DNA of 64,000 nt from Alsobacter sp045348435 (GTDB lineage Bacteria > Pseudomonadota > Alphaproteobacteria > Rhizobiales > Beijerinckiaceae). Position 1 is the stretch's first letter; every line of letters begins with the position of its first letter. The translations under genes were made by a program, and so were the position numbers. Below, piece by piece: positions 46,809-55,460 of the stretch. The notes beneath the pieces were generated by a model that did not search any database, was not told the origin of the DNA, and worked only from the letters and a program-made list of their open reading frames with translations. The DNA is taken from positions 62,001-126,000 of the forward strand of contig NZ_CP157484.1 in the NCBI RefSeq assembly GCF_045348435.1, read 5' to 3'.

Positions 46809-47710
46809 TCGTGACGTTCGGCTCCATCAACGTCGATTTCGTCAACCGGGTGGAGCGGATTCCCTCCCCGGGCGAAACGGTCCTGGGTCCCGACTACGCG
46901 GTCATTCCGGGCGGCAAGGGCGCCAACCAGGCGCTCGCGGCCCGGCGGGCCGGCGCCGAGGTGGCGCTGGTCGGCGCCGTCGGACAGGATCCGTTCGCCG
47001 CCATCGCGCTGTCATTGCTGCGGCGGGACGGCGTCGACCTGTCCCGCGCGGCGGCCGTGGACGCGCCGACCGGGGCCGCCTACATCGCCGTGTCGGCGGC
47101 CGGCGAGAACGCCATCGTGGTCGCGGCCGGCGCCAACGCCAGGGTCGTCGCCAGCCAGATGGACGGACTTGCCCTCGGCGCGGGCGACACGCTCCTGCTG
47201 CAGCGGGAGGTCCCCGAAGCGGAGGTCGTGAAGGCGGCGCGCGCCGCGAAGCGGGCCGGGGCCAGGGTGATCCTGAACGCCGCGCCGGCCGGCGAGGTGA
47301 GCCGCGAGCTCCTCGGCGCGCTCGACGTCCTCGTCGTCAACGAGCACGAGGTCGCCATCGTGGCGGCCGGGCTGGGGTTGGCGGGAGGTCCCGACGATCT
47401 CGCCCGCCAGATCGACGCGGACCATGGCGTGGCCACCATCGTGACGCTCGGCGGCGAGGGCGCGGTCGGCTGGACGGGCGGCGTCCGGCGCAGCGCCCCC
47501 GCGCTCCCCGTCGAGGTCGTCGACACCACGGCGGCGGGGGACACGTTCTGCGGCGCCTTCGCGGCCGCCATGGACCAGGGTCTCGGCTTCACCACGGCCC
47601 TGGCGAGAGCGGCCGCCGCCGGCAGCCTCGCCTGCGCGACGGCCGGCGCCCAGCCGAGCATCCCCATGAAGGCCGCGATCGATGCGGTCGCGGCCGATTT
47701 CCTGGCCTGA
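46805..47710 (+). CDS. PfkB-family carbohydrate kinase (ribokinase-like)
   Basis: About 301 residues. PfkB signatures are GGKGANQALAARRAGAEVAL near the N-terminus and DTTAAGDTFCGAF, which contains the catalytic Asp, near the C-terminus. The N-terminal IVTFGSINVDFVNRVERIPS is ribokinase-like. The ATG at 46805 overlaps the aldolase stop (ATGA-type), so they are co-translated. The substrate may be ribose or a ketose of the same pathway. Confidence 0.87.
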   Translation: MIVTFGSINVDFVNRVERIPSPGETVLGPDYAVIPGGKGANQALAARRAGAEVALVGAVGQDPFAAIALSLLRRDGVDLSRAAAVDAPTGAAYIAVSAAGENAIVVAAGANARVVASQMDGLALGAGDTLLLQREVPEAEVVKAARAAKRAGARVILNAAPAGEVSRELLGALDVLVVNEHEVAIVAAGLGLAGGPDDLARQIDADHGVATIVTLGGEGAVGWTGGVRRSAPALPVEVVDTTAAGDTFCGAFAAAMDQGLGFTTALARAAAAGSLACATAGAQPSIPMKAAIDAVAADFLA

Positions 47711-47825
47711 CGCCGCCCTGCGATCCTTGCGCGGCGCTTACCGGGTCGGGTCGCATTCGCGCGACGGTCCAGACGGTTCCTGAACGCCGTCCGGCTAGGC
47801 TCTCCCGGCCGAGACGGAGGGTTCG

Positions 47826-48368
47826 ATGCTGAAAATCGCGTTTGGGGCGGCCCTGATGATCGTCGCCAGCGTCGTGGCGGTGCGGTTCGCCGGAAACCTC
47901 CCCGCCCGGCCGGCGTCCCCGATGGCCCAGGCCGCCTCGGCGCAAGCCGTCGCGCCGCCGGCCGCGTCCAAGGGCCAGCTCCACGGCTCCTACGGGCGCG
48001 CCACCGTCGTGCTGGCGGCGGATCCGCGCGGGCACTTCTCGGCGGAGCCCTCCATCAACGGCGTGAAGATCCGCACCCTCGTCGACACCGGGGCGTCGGT
48101 GGTGGCGATGTCCTCCGAGGATGCGCAGCGGGCCGGCGTCTTCCCGGCCGGAGCGGACTTCCAGATCCCCGTCTCGACCGCCAATGGCGTCGTCAAGGCG
48201 GCCGCCGTCAGGCTGCGCGAGGTGCGCATCGACAACATCGTCCTGCGGGACGTCGAAGCGATGGTGATGCCGCAAGGCCGCCTCGGCGGGACGCTGCTCG
48301 GCATGTCCTTCCTGCGCCGCCTGACCGGCATGGAGGTTTCCGACGGACGGCTGATCCTGACGCAGTAG
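47826..48368 (+). CDS. Retropepsin-like aspartic protease (TIGR02281 family)
   Basis: About 180 residues. An N-terminal membrane anchor or signal (LKIAFGAALMIVASVVAVRF) and an Ala/Pro linker are followed by a single retropepsin domain (GHFSAEPSINGVKIRTLVDT) with the catalytic VDTGASVVAM. It continues through LGGTLLGMSFLRRL to the strand GRLILTQ. Members dimerise to form one active site, in the periplasm. The 115-base gap from the PfkB gene includes a likely promoter. Substrates are unknown. Confidence 0.88.
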   Translation: MLKIAFGAALMIVASVVAVRFAGNLPARPASPMAQAASAQAVAPPAASKGQLHGSYGRATVVLAADPRGHFSAEPSINGVKIRTLVDTGASVVAMSSEDAQRAGVFPAGADFQIPVSTANGVVKAAAVRLREVRIDNIVLRDVEAMVMPQGRLGGTLLGMSFLRRLTGMEVSDGRLILTQ

Positions 48369-48481
48369 ACGAGGGGCCAAGCTTCCGCCGCAGTCGGCGT
48401 CAAGGGTGCTGGAACCGTTGCAAGCGCGCGCCGTTCAGGTATGGCTTGCGACGCCCTTCTCCTCTTGCAGCGACAGGCCCC

Positions 48482-49981
48482 ATGTTCCCCAAGCCCGTAC
48501 CCGCCCTCAAGGTCAACACCTACGAGTACGAGACCATTCCGATGGTCAAGCCCACCGGCTTTCGGGAGTATGACGCCCGCTGGCTGTTCGAAAAAGAGAT
48601 CAACCTCATGGGAGTGCAGGCCCTCGGCATGGGCCTGGGGACCATGATCCGCGACATGGGCGTCAAGCCGGAGATCGTCACCGGCCACGACTATCGGGGC
48701 TACTCGGCCTCCATCAAGCTGGCGCTGATCAGCGGCCTGATGGCGGCGGGCTGCAAGGTCCACGACATCGGGCTGGCGATGTCGCCCATGGCCTATTTCG
48801 CCCAGTTTGAACTCGACGTGCCCTGCGTCGCGATGGTGACGGCCTCGCATAACGACAATGGCTGGACTGGCGTCAAGATGGGGTCGCAGCGCCCCGTCAC
48901 CTTCGGGCCGGACGAGATGAACCGACTGAAGGACATCGTCCTGAAGGGCGAGTACCGGACCGCCGAGGGCGGATCCTACAACTACGTCGAGAACTTCCCG
49001 GAGCGCTACATCGCCGACCTGACCGCGCGCGCGCCCATCCGGCGCAAGCTGAAGGTGGTCGCAGCCTGCGGCAACGGGACGGCCGGCGCGTTCGCGCCGC
49101 AGATCCTGGAGAAGCTCGGGGTCGAGGTGATCCCGCTCGACACCGAGCTCGACCACAGCTTCCCGCGCTATAATCCCAATCCCGAAGACATGGAGATGCT
49201 GCACGCCATCGCGCACGCCGTGAAGGAGCATGGCGCCGATGTCGGGCTCGGTTTCGACGGCGACGGCGACCGATGCGGCGTGGTGGACGACGAGGGCAAC
49301 GAGATCTTCGCCGACAAGATCGGCGTGATGCTGGCGCGCGACCTCTCCAAGCTGCATCCCAACGCGACCTTCGTGGTGGACGTGAAGTCCACCGGCCTCT
49401 TCGCCACCGACCCGGTGCTGCAGGCCAACGGCGTGAAGGCGGACTACTGGAAGACCGGCCACTCCTACATCAAGCGCCGCGTCGCCGACCTGCAGGCGCT
49501 GGCCGGGTTCGAGAAATCGGGGCACTTCTTCTTCAACAAGCCGGTGGGGCGCGGCTACGACGACGGCCTGGTGACGGCCATCGCGGTGCTCGACATGCTG
49601 GACCGCAGCCCCGAGAAGTCGATGGCGGACCTCTACCGCGACCTGCCCAAGACCTATGGCACGCCCACGATGGCGCCCCACTGCGACGACGAGGTCAAGT
49701 ACGAGGTCGTCGAGCGCGTGGTGAAGCGCTTCCAGGACATGCAGGCCAAGGGGGAGACCATCGCCGGCGAGCCGATCCGCGACCTCGTCACCGTGAACGG
49801 CGTACGGGTGACCGCCACCGACGGCACCTGGGGGCTGGTGCGCGCGTCCTCGAACAAGCCCGAGCTGGTCGTGGTGATCGAAAGCCCGGTCTCCGAAGAG
49901 CGCATGCGCGCGATGTTCAAGGCCGTCGACGGCGTCCTGCGGGAGAACCCCGAGGTCGGCGCCTACAACCAGACGATCTGA
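48482..49981 (+). CDS. Phosphomannomutase/phosphoglucomutase
   Basis: About 499 residues. Active-site phosphoserine loop TASHNDNGWTG, metal loop FDGDGDRCGVVD, sugar-binding GEPxx region and C-terminal phosphate-binding loop (LVRASSNKPELVVV) are all present. It interconverts hexose 1- and 6-phosphates for envelope polysaccharide. Start ATG 48482. Its end is marked by a strong terminator hairpin. Whether it prefers mannose, glucose or both is undecided. Confidence 0.92.
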   Translation: MFPKPVPALKVNTYEYETIPMVKPTGFREYDARWLFEKEINLMGVQALGMGLGTMIRDMGVKPEIVTGHDYRGYSASIKLALISGLMAAGCKVHDIGLAMSPMAYFAQFELDVPCVAMVTASHNDNGWTGVKMGSQRPVTFGPDEMNRLKDIVLKGEYRTAEGGSYNYVENFPERYIADLTARAPIRRKLKVVAACGNGTAGAFAPQILEKLGVEVIPLDTELDHSFPRYNPNPEDMEMLHAIAHAVKEHGADVGLGFDGDGDRCGVVDDEGNEIFADKIGVMLARDLSKLHPNATFVVDVKSTGLFATDPVLQANGVKADYWKTGHSYIKRRVADLQALAGFEKSGHFFFNKPVGRGYDDGLVTAIAVLDMLDRSPEKSMADLYRDLPKTYGTPTMAPHCDDEVKYEVVERVVKRFQDMQAKGETIAGEPIRDLVTVNGVRVTATDGTWGLVRASSNKPELVVVIESPVSEERMRAMFKAVDGVLRENPEVGAYNQTI

Positions 49982-49994
49982 CCCCTCCGAAACG

Positions 49995-50023
49995 CGAAAC
50001 GGCCCGACGAGCGGGCCGTTTCG
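49995..50023. terminator. Intrinsic hairpin between convergent genes
   Basis: The 12-base arms CGAAACGGCCCG and CGGGCCGTTTCG are perfectly complementary around a 5-base loop. It sits 13 bases after the mutase stop and 18 bases before the end of the TadE-like gene on the other strand, so it can terminate both. The run of T after it is short. Confidence 0.75.
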
Positions 50024-50041
50024 GCGCGGGCCTGACGACGC

Positions 50042-50707
50042 TCAGGAGCAGTAGGTCTGGCCGCTCGCGGGCTTCCCTGCGTTGGGAATGCTGGTCTCCG
50101 ACCGGCCCACATAGGTCGAGATCCGGGGACGCATGAAGATGCGCTCCTGGAGATTGAGGGTGCCGGTGATCACGTAGCCCATCACGGGCTTGTAGGTGTA
50201 CTGGACCTCCGCCATCACGAGCGACGTGCCGTTGTCGTTGCGCAGCGCGGCCGGAACCTCGGCCGTGTTGAACGTCCGCCCGCGCGAGTAGGCCGTCCAG
50301 CCGCTTGGCGAACTCTGTCCGACCTCGCTCCAGCAGGCCGTCGCCTCCTTGCCGGAGGTGCTGGAGATCGCGATGCTGGTGATCCGCATCCTGGCGTCGG
50401 AGGCCTTGAGAGGCGAGAGCACGACTTTCCCGGCGTTCATGATCGTCTTCAGCTGATTGATCTCGGTGATGTCGTTTTGGCTGACGAGGTCGGCCAGGGT
50501 GCGCGTCAGCAGCACCACCTTGCGGTCGGCGCTGAGGCCCATGCTGACTTCGACCGAGCCGATATACAGGCTGAGCATCACCGGCAGGATGAGGGCGAAT
50601 TCGATGGCCGCGACCCCGCGCGGGTCTCGCACGAGATCGGCGACGGGACGGAAGCGTCGGGCGGCGAAGGCGCGGGCCGCGGCGGAGAAGGTTGTCATGC
50701 TGGTCAT
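50042..50707 (-). CDS. TadE/TadG-like pilus pseudopilin
   Basis: About 221 residues from the ATG at 50707, one base after the stop of the gene upstream; an ATG at 50698 is also possible. After a basic leader, RDPRGVAAIEFALILPVMLS has the TadE pre-pseudopilin motif (Gly, then Ala-Ile-Glu-Phe) cleaved by CpaA. The long C-terminal part carries beta-rich sequence typical of TadE/TadF minor pilins. It is exported to the Tad pilus base. Pairs with TadE next to it. Confidence 0.82.
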   Translation of the reverse strand: MTSMTTFSAAARAFAARRFRPVADLVRDPRGVAAIEFALILPVMLSLYIGSVEVSMGLSADRKVVLLTRTLADLVSQNDITEINQLKTIMNAGKVVLSPLKASDARMRITSIAISSTSGKEATACWSEVGQSSPSGWTAYSRGRTFNTAEVPAALRNDNGTSLVMAEVQYTYKPVMGYVITGTLNLQERIFMRPRISTYVGRSETSIPNAGKPASGQTYCS

Positions 50708-50708
50708 C

Positions 50709-51284
50709 TCACGGCGAGCTCGGAGCCGCATAGGGCTCGGTCTGGAACGCCGCCGTCGCCATGATCAGCATCTTGCCGCCGTTCAGGTTGACGAAGCTTG
50801 TTCCGATCAGGGGAACGACGATTGGGTAGGCGATGACAGCCCGCACGATGTTGATCGTCTTGGGTCCACCCGGATTGTAGCCGAAGCCGCTGGTGTTGAG
50901 GTTCTTGTTGCTGTCGATCGGCGGGCCGTCGATCTGGGCGGTGTCGAAGCTGCCCACCGTGCGGACGTCCACCTGCAGCAGGTTCTTGCAGTCGAACATC
51001 GCCTTCACGCGGCTGCAGATTTCGTCCTTGAAATTCTGCTCGTTCCAGCTTCCCGACTGCGCCTGGCCGGTCAGGATCTTGCGCGACGCGTCCGTGACTG
51101 CGGTCTGCAGCACCTGGCCGCTCACATGAACCATCGACGTCTCGAAGATGGCGTAGATCAGGCTCATGAACGGGATCGCCAGCATGGCGAATTCGATCGC
51201 GGTCGATCCGCGCTCGTCGCGGCGCAGACGCCGCAGCAAGCGGCGCTTGGCGCCGAGTGCGTTTCGAAACGGGAACACCTTCAT
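50709..51284 (-). CDS. TadE-like pilus pseudopilin
   Basis: About 191 residues. The processing motif DERGSTAIEFAMLAIPFMS, with one hydrophobic helix, is the TadE_TadE signature. The C-terminal region contains two cysteines (EICSRVKAMFDCKN) that may form a disulfide. It should be matured by the CpaA peptidase encoded at 52560 and form part of the Tad pilus assembly. The gene downstream starts one base after its stop. Confidence 0.87.
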   Translation of the reverse strand: MKVFPFRNALGAKRRLLRRLRRDERGSTAIEFAMLAIPFMSLIYAIFETSMVHVSGQVLQTAVTDASRKILTGQAQSGSWNEQNFKDEICSRVKAMFDCKNLLQVDVRTVGSFDTAQIDGPPIDSNKNLNTSGFGYNPGGPKTINIVRAVIAYPIVVPLIGTSFVNLNGGKMLIMATAAFQTEPYAAPSSP

Positions 51285-51453
51285 GATGAAGTCTCGCAGG
51301 GGCTAGATCAGGTTCTAGCCAAGCACCATGGGCATGAACCCCTTGATGTTACCTTGCGGAGTTGCGAAAGGCAGGATCAGACGAGCGGCGTGATTAACAA
51401 TGTCGGAACAAGACCATCGAAACAGCGGTCGACGCCGGGCCGGCGGCCTTCGC

Positions 51454-51933
51454 CTATTTGGCGAGGCCGTTCCGGGCGGTGGCCTGCGCGCCCACGCCGT
51501 CGAAGTGGCGGGAGATGTCGCCCAGCGACAGAGTCGGCTGGCAATGGGGCGCGCACGAGTAGGTCTCGCGCTCCATCCCGCGCTGGACGACGATGATGTT
51601 GTCAGTCGAAGCCTCGACGCGGATCAGCGACTCCCCGATCACCGCGCCGGTGGAATCCTGGGCGATCAGGTTCGTCACCCCGTAGCTCTTGCCCGTCAGG
51701 ATCATCGAGCCGTTCTTCTGCACGGCGATGTCCGCGATCATCGGGTTGCCGATCACGATGGTGGTGGCCTTGGGCGGCATCTTCAGCACCTGGGCGCGAT
51801 CCGTCTGGACGACGATGCTGTCGACGGCCGCCGCCGGCGCGACGGCGGTCGCGACGAGCAGGATCGCGCAGGCCGCGCGAACCGCCAGCGACGTCACGAT
51901 GGTGTCGGCGTTCGCGAAGCGGGAAGCAAACAT
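51454..51933 (-). CDS. Pilus assembly protein with secretin N-terminal (CpaC-like) domain only
   Basis: About 159 residues. A signal peptide (SLAVRAACAILLVATAVAPA) is followed by a domain (SIVVQTDRAQVLKMPPKATT, VIGNPMIADIAVQKNGSMIL, YGVTNLIAQDSTGAVIGE) that matches the N-terminal domain of CpaC. The secretin part is absent and the C-terminus is a short tail with two cysteines (ETYSCAPHCQ). Such short proteins are common next to Caulobacter-type flp genes and probably act in the periplasm with the outer-membrane channel. It is divergent from flp, about 300 bases away. Confidence 0.82.
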   Translation of the reverse strand: MFASRFANADTIVTSLAVRAACAILLVATAVAPAAAVDSIVVQTDRAQVLKMPPKATTIVIGNPMIADIAVQKNGSMILTGKSYGVTNLIAQDSTGAVIGESLIRVEASTDNIIVVQRGMERETYSCAPHCQPTLSLGDISRHFDGVGAQATARNGLAK

Positions 51934-52235
51934 GGTGAGTCCTCGGTCGATGTCAGGCGAAGACTGGGTCAGATTGGTGAATATTGAGATAACGAGGCCG
52001 CCGGAGGTCGCTCTGGCCGCGCGGGGCGCGTGCTTGAAGCAAAGGCGCCGGCGTCCGCCTGTATAGCAGGCGTTAACCCTCAATCGTGACACACGCAAAA
52101 GTTGTGTTTTGGGCCCTGCGATTAACCTGGCTGCAACTGACCACAACCTATGCTCGTAATCGGTTCTGGCGAGTTTCGTTCAACGCACGCAAAGAAAAGC
52201 CAGACGGGTGCAACAGTGTTCGCAAGGAGCAGTCC

Positions 52236-52409
52236 ATGAAGACCCTTTTCTCGCGTTTCGTGAAGGACGAGTCTGGCGCGACGGCCATCGAGTACGGCCT
52301 GATCGCCGCCATCATCGCGGTCGGCATCATCGCCGCGCTGCAGGGCCTGAAGTCCAACCTGAACTCGACGTTCAACAAGATCAGCACCAACGTCGGCTCG
52401 GCGAACTGA
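52236..52409 (+). CDS. flp: Flp/Fap-type major pilin
   Basis: About 57 residues. Short leader MKTLFSRFVKDESG is cut after Gly, giving ATAIEYGLIAAIIAVGIIAA, the Flp signature with Glu at +5 and Tyr at +6. It is the structural subunit of the Tad pilus used for surface attachment. AAGGAG precedes the ATG. A strong terminator follows at once, so the pilin is probably transcribed far more than the assembly genes downstream. Confidence 0.95.
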   Translation: MKTLFSRFVKDESGATAIEYGLIAAIIAVGIIAALQGLKSNLNSTFNKISTNVGSAN

Positions 52410-52437
52410 TCCGCCGCGCGTCGGCGCTTGAGACGGG

Positions 52438-52466
52438 AACGGCCCCTCGCGGGGCCGTTTTCTTTT
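52438..52466 (+). terminator. Intrinsic terminator after the flp pilin gene
   Basis: AACGGCCCC-TCGC-GGGGCCGTT is a perfect 9-base stem with a tetraloop, followed by TTCTTTT. It lies 28 bases after the flp stop and before cpaA, and should limit read-through into the assembly genes. Confidence 0.85.
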
Positions 52467-52559
52467 GGCGCGGCGTCGCTCGCGTCTCATAACGAGAGAT
52501 CAACTTCTTTCGTCCATACAGGGGTCTACAATGAGCGCCATTCGACGCAGGACGGCCCG

Positions 52560-53072
52560 ATGACCCTGACCCACTTCGCTTTGTTGTCGCTCTTCCCGGC
52601 CCTGATGGCCTACGCGGCATGCAGCGACCTTCTCTCCATGCGGATCTCGAACCGGGTGTCCCTGCTGCTGTTCGCGGGCTTCATCGTCATGGGCCTGGCG
52701 GTCGGGTTGCCGTGGGAGACGTGGTTGATGCACTTCGCCGCGGGGGGCCTGGTGCTGCTGATCACCTTCGGCATGTTCGCGGCGGGCTGGATCGGAGGCG
52801 GCGACGCCAAGCTCGCGGCCGTGACCGCCATGTGGATGGGCTGGGGATCCCTGCTCATCGAATACGGAGCCATCGCATCGCTATTCGGCGGCGCGCTGAC
52901 CCTCGCTCTCCTGAATTTCAGAAATTTTCCGCTCCCTTATTTTGCGCGCTGGCCGTGGCTCCTCCACCTGCATCATCATAAGACAGGGGTGCCCTACGGT
53001 ATCGCCCTGGCTGCGGCCGGGTTAGCGGTTTATCCCAACAGCCAGATCTGGATGCAATCTCTGAGCGTGTAA
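52560..53072 (+). CDS. cpaA: Prepilin peptidase CpaA (TadV)
   Basis: About 170 residues with about five membrane helices. Aspartates of the type IV prepilin peptidase are seen in AYAACSDLLSMRISN and IGGGDAKLAAV (GGGDxK). It is shorter than PilD because it lacks the methylase domain, as in the Tad system. It cleaves Flp and the TadE pseudopilins at the inner membrane. The start is the ATG at 52560; the gap from the terminator should hold a promoter. Confidence 0.93.
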   Translation: MTLTHFALLSLFPALMAYAACSDLLSMRISNRVSLLLFAGFIVMGLAVGLPWETWLMHFAAGGLVLLITFGMFAAGWIGGGDAKLAAVTAMWMGWGSLLIEYGAIASLFGGALTLALLNFRNFPLPYFARWPWLLHLHHHKTGVPYGIALAAAGLAVYPNSQIWMQSLSV

Positions 53073-53206
53073 TCAGGGCCTTGCACGGACTTGAGGGATG
53101 ATTGTTTCCGCATTCCGGGATTACTAATCCTTAACCATGATGACGCGATGATCCTGCTCGGGAACGGGCCGATGTCTTCGGCTCGGTTCGATCTGGACAG
53201 GTTCAC

Positions 53207-53995
53207 ATGACCCCTGCGCGTCTCGCCATCCTGGGTATCGCCGTCTCGGCCGGTGCGGTCGCGGCGTATCTGGCGTCAGGCTCCGACCCCGCCGCTCCTC
53301 CGCCGGTGCAACAGGCGGCGCCGGCCATCAGGACTGTCGAGGTGCTGGTTTCGGCCGTCGAGATCCCGCTTGGCGGGACAGTGGGCGCGAAGGAGCTCAA
53401 ATGGCAGACCTGGCCGGCTGACGGCGCCGGACAAGGCTTCATCACCCGGCAGGCCCAGCCGACCGGCGTCGAGGACTTCACCGGCTCCATCGCCCGCGCC
53501 TCGATGCTGCCGGGTGAGCCCGTCCGGCGCGAAAAGCTGATCAAGAGCGACACGACCGGCGTGCTCTCCGCCCTGCTGCCCGCCGGATCCCGCGCCATCG
53601 CCATCACGATCGACAACCGCGGCGCCAACACGGCCGGCGGCTTCATCCTCCCCAACGACAGGGTCGACGTGATCCGGATCTACCGGGACGACGCGGCCTC
53701 CAAGGTCCAGGGAACGGACGTGGTCGTGAGCGAAACCCTGCTGCGCAACATCAGGGTCCTGGCGATCGGCCAGAACATCCAGGAGCGGAACGGCGAGAAG
53801 GTCGTCGTCGGCGAGACGGCGACGCTGGAGCTCGACCCGCGACAGGTCGAGACCGTGACCCTGGCGCAGCGCCAGGGGCAACTCTCCCTGTCGCTCCGCA
53901 GCCTTCGGGACATCTCCAAGACCGACGAGCAGATCGTGAAGCCCGAAGACGTGAACCTCACCATCGTTCGCTACGGCACGTCCTCGCAGCGGTGA
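53207..53995 (+). CDS. cpaB: Flp pilus assembly protein CpaB (RcpC)
   Basis: About 262 residues. A short N-terminal helix or signal (LAILGIAVSAGAVAAYLAS) is followed by an SAF domain (VEVLVSAVEIPLGGTVGAKE, with VRREKLIKSD) and a conserved region with GFILPNDRVDVIRIYRD. It is a periplasmic component of the Tad secretion channel. It is separated from CpaC by only 20 bases. Confidence 0.93.
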   Translation: MTPARLAILGIAVSAGAVAAYLASGSDPAAPPPVQQAAPAIRTVEVLVSAVEIPLGGTVGAKELKWQTWPADGAGQGFITRQAQPTGVEDFTGSIARASMLPGEPVRREKLIKSDTTGVLSALLPAGSRAIAITIDNRGANTAGGFILPNDRVDVIRIYRDDAASKVQGTDVVVSETLLRNIRVLAIGQNIQERNGEKVVVGETATLELDPRQVETVTLAQRQGQLSLSLRSLRDISKTDEQIVKPEDVNLTIVRYGTSSQR

Positions 53996-54015
53996 CGGGA
54001 CAGGGAAATACGATC

Positions 54016-55449
54016 ATGAAAATGTCTTTGCTCGCCGCGTTCCGCCGCCACGCCGCCATCGCCACGCTGGTGCTGGGCGCTCTCGGCCCGGCCGGGACGC
54101 TGCACGCCCAGCAATCGCCGCCCGCCATCACGGTGTCCGACAGCGAAGGCGGGCAGGCCCGGCGAATCGATCTCGGCATCGGCAAGTCGGTCATCGTGGA
54201 CCTGCCGCGCGACGCCAAGGAGGTGTTCGTCGCCAACCCCAAGGTGGCCAACGCGATCGTCCGGTCGACGCGCAAGATCTTCGTGATCGGCGCGGCCGAC
54301 GGCCAGACCAACGTCGTCGTGATGGACACCGAAGGCAGGCAGATCGCCAATCTGGACGTGAATATCGGGCGTGACCTGAACGTTCTCAGGCGCATCCTGA
54401 AGACCGCGATGCCGACGAGCGACGTCAACATCGTGGCCGTGCAGGACACGATCGTGCTGACCGGCACCGTCGCGTCCGCGGGCGACGCGCTCCAGGCCAT
54501 GGACATCGCCAAGGGCTTCGTCGGAACCAGCCTCGTCGGAGCGACAGGCGTCACCGGCACCGTCGTCAACTCGCTGACGGTCCGCGGCCGCGAGCAGGTC
54601 ATGCTCAAGGTTACGATCGCCGAGATCCAGCGCAACGTGCTCAAGCAGCTCGGCATCAACATCACCGGCAACTGGCAGCTCGGCAACTTCGCCGGCGCCC
54701 TCAGGCTGGATAATCCGTTCAGCTCGCCTCCGGCCAACGCCATCTCGGCGACCCTGAACGGGACGAAGTTCACCCTGAACGCGGCCGAGCGCGCCGGCCT
54801 CATGAAGACGCTGGCCGAACCCACGCTCACCGCCATCTCGGGCGAGAGCGCCAAGTTCACGGCCGGTGGGCAGATCCCGACCGCCGGCTCCACGACCTGC
54901 GACGCCGGGACCGCGCGCTGCATCTACGGCATCGAGTACAAGACGGTGGGCGTGGCCCTGAACTTCACCCCCATCGTGATGTCTGAGGGACGGATCGTCC
55001 TGCACGTGTCGACCGACGTCACCGACATCGACCCGTCCAACCAGATCAACACCGCCACCGGCATCGTCGCGCTGTCCTTCAAGACCCGCAAGATGGAGAC
55101 CACGGTCGAGCTGCCCTCCGGCGCGACGCTGGCCTCGGCGGGCCTGATGCAGACCCGGAGCAGCCAGACCATCAACGGGCTGCCCGGCCTGATGAACCTG
55201 CCGATCCTGGGCGCGCTGTTCCGCTCTCGCGACTACATCCGCGAGGAGACCGAACTCCTCATCACGGTCACGCCCTACATCGCCAAGCCCACCAACGCCC
55301 AGGAGGTCGCCCGACCGACCGACGGCTTCGCCGACTCCACGGACCCGCAGGCGATCCTGCTGGGGCAGCTGAACCGGATCTACGGCGTCAACGGCGCCGG
55401 ATCCGCCCGGGCCGCCTACAAGGGCCGAGCCGGCTTCGTGGTCGAGTGA
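54016..55449 (+). CDS. cpaC: Secretin CpaC (RcpA) of the Tad pilus
   Basis: About 477 residues. Signal peptide, an N-terminal domain (SVIVDLPRDAKEVFVANPKV), a BON-like segment, and the C-terminal secretin beta domain with GLMKTLAEPTLTAISGESAK and ITVTPYIAKPTN. It forms the ring-shaped outer-membrane pore for the pilus. The ATG at 54016 was chosen for its proximity to GGGAAATACG; a GTG at 53992 overlaps the cpaB stop. The cpaD gene begins 12 bases after. Confidence 0.94.
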   Translation: MKMSLLAAFRRHAAIATLVLGALGPAGTLHAQQSPPAITVSDSEGGQARRIDLGIGKSVIVDLPRDAKEVFVANPKVANAIVRSTRKIFVIGAADGQTNVVVMDTEGRQIANLDVNIGRDLNVLRRILKTAMPTSDVNIVAVQDTIVLTGTVASAGDALQAMDIAKGFVGTSLVGATGVTGTVVNSLTVRGREQVMLKVTIAEIQRNVLKQLGINITGNWQLGNFAGALRLDNPFSSPPANAISATLNGTKFTLNAAERAGLMKTLAEPTLTAISGESAKFTAGGQIPTAGSTTCDAGTARCIYGIEYKTVGVALNFTPIVMSEGRIVLHVSTDVTDIDPSNQINTATGIVALSFKTRKMETTVELPSGATLASAGLMQTRSSQTINGLPGLMNLPILGALFRSRDYIREETELLITVTPYIAKPTNAQEVARPTDGFADSTDPQAILLGQLNRIYGVNGAGSARAAYKGRAGFVVE

Positions 55450-55460
55450 TGGAGGACCCC

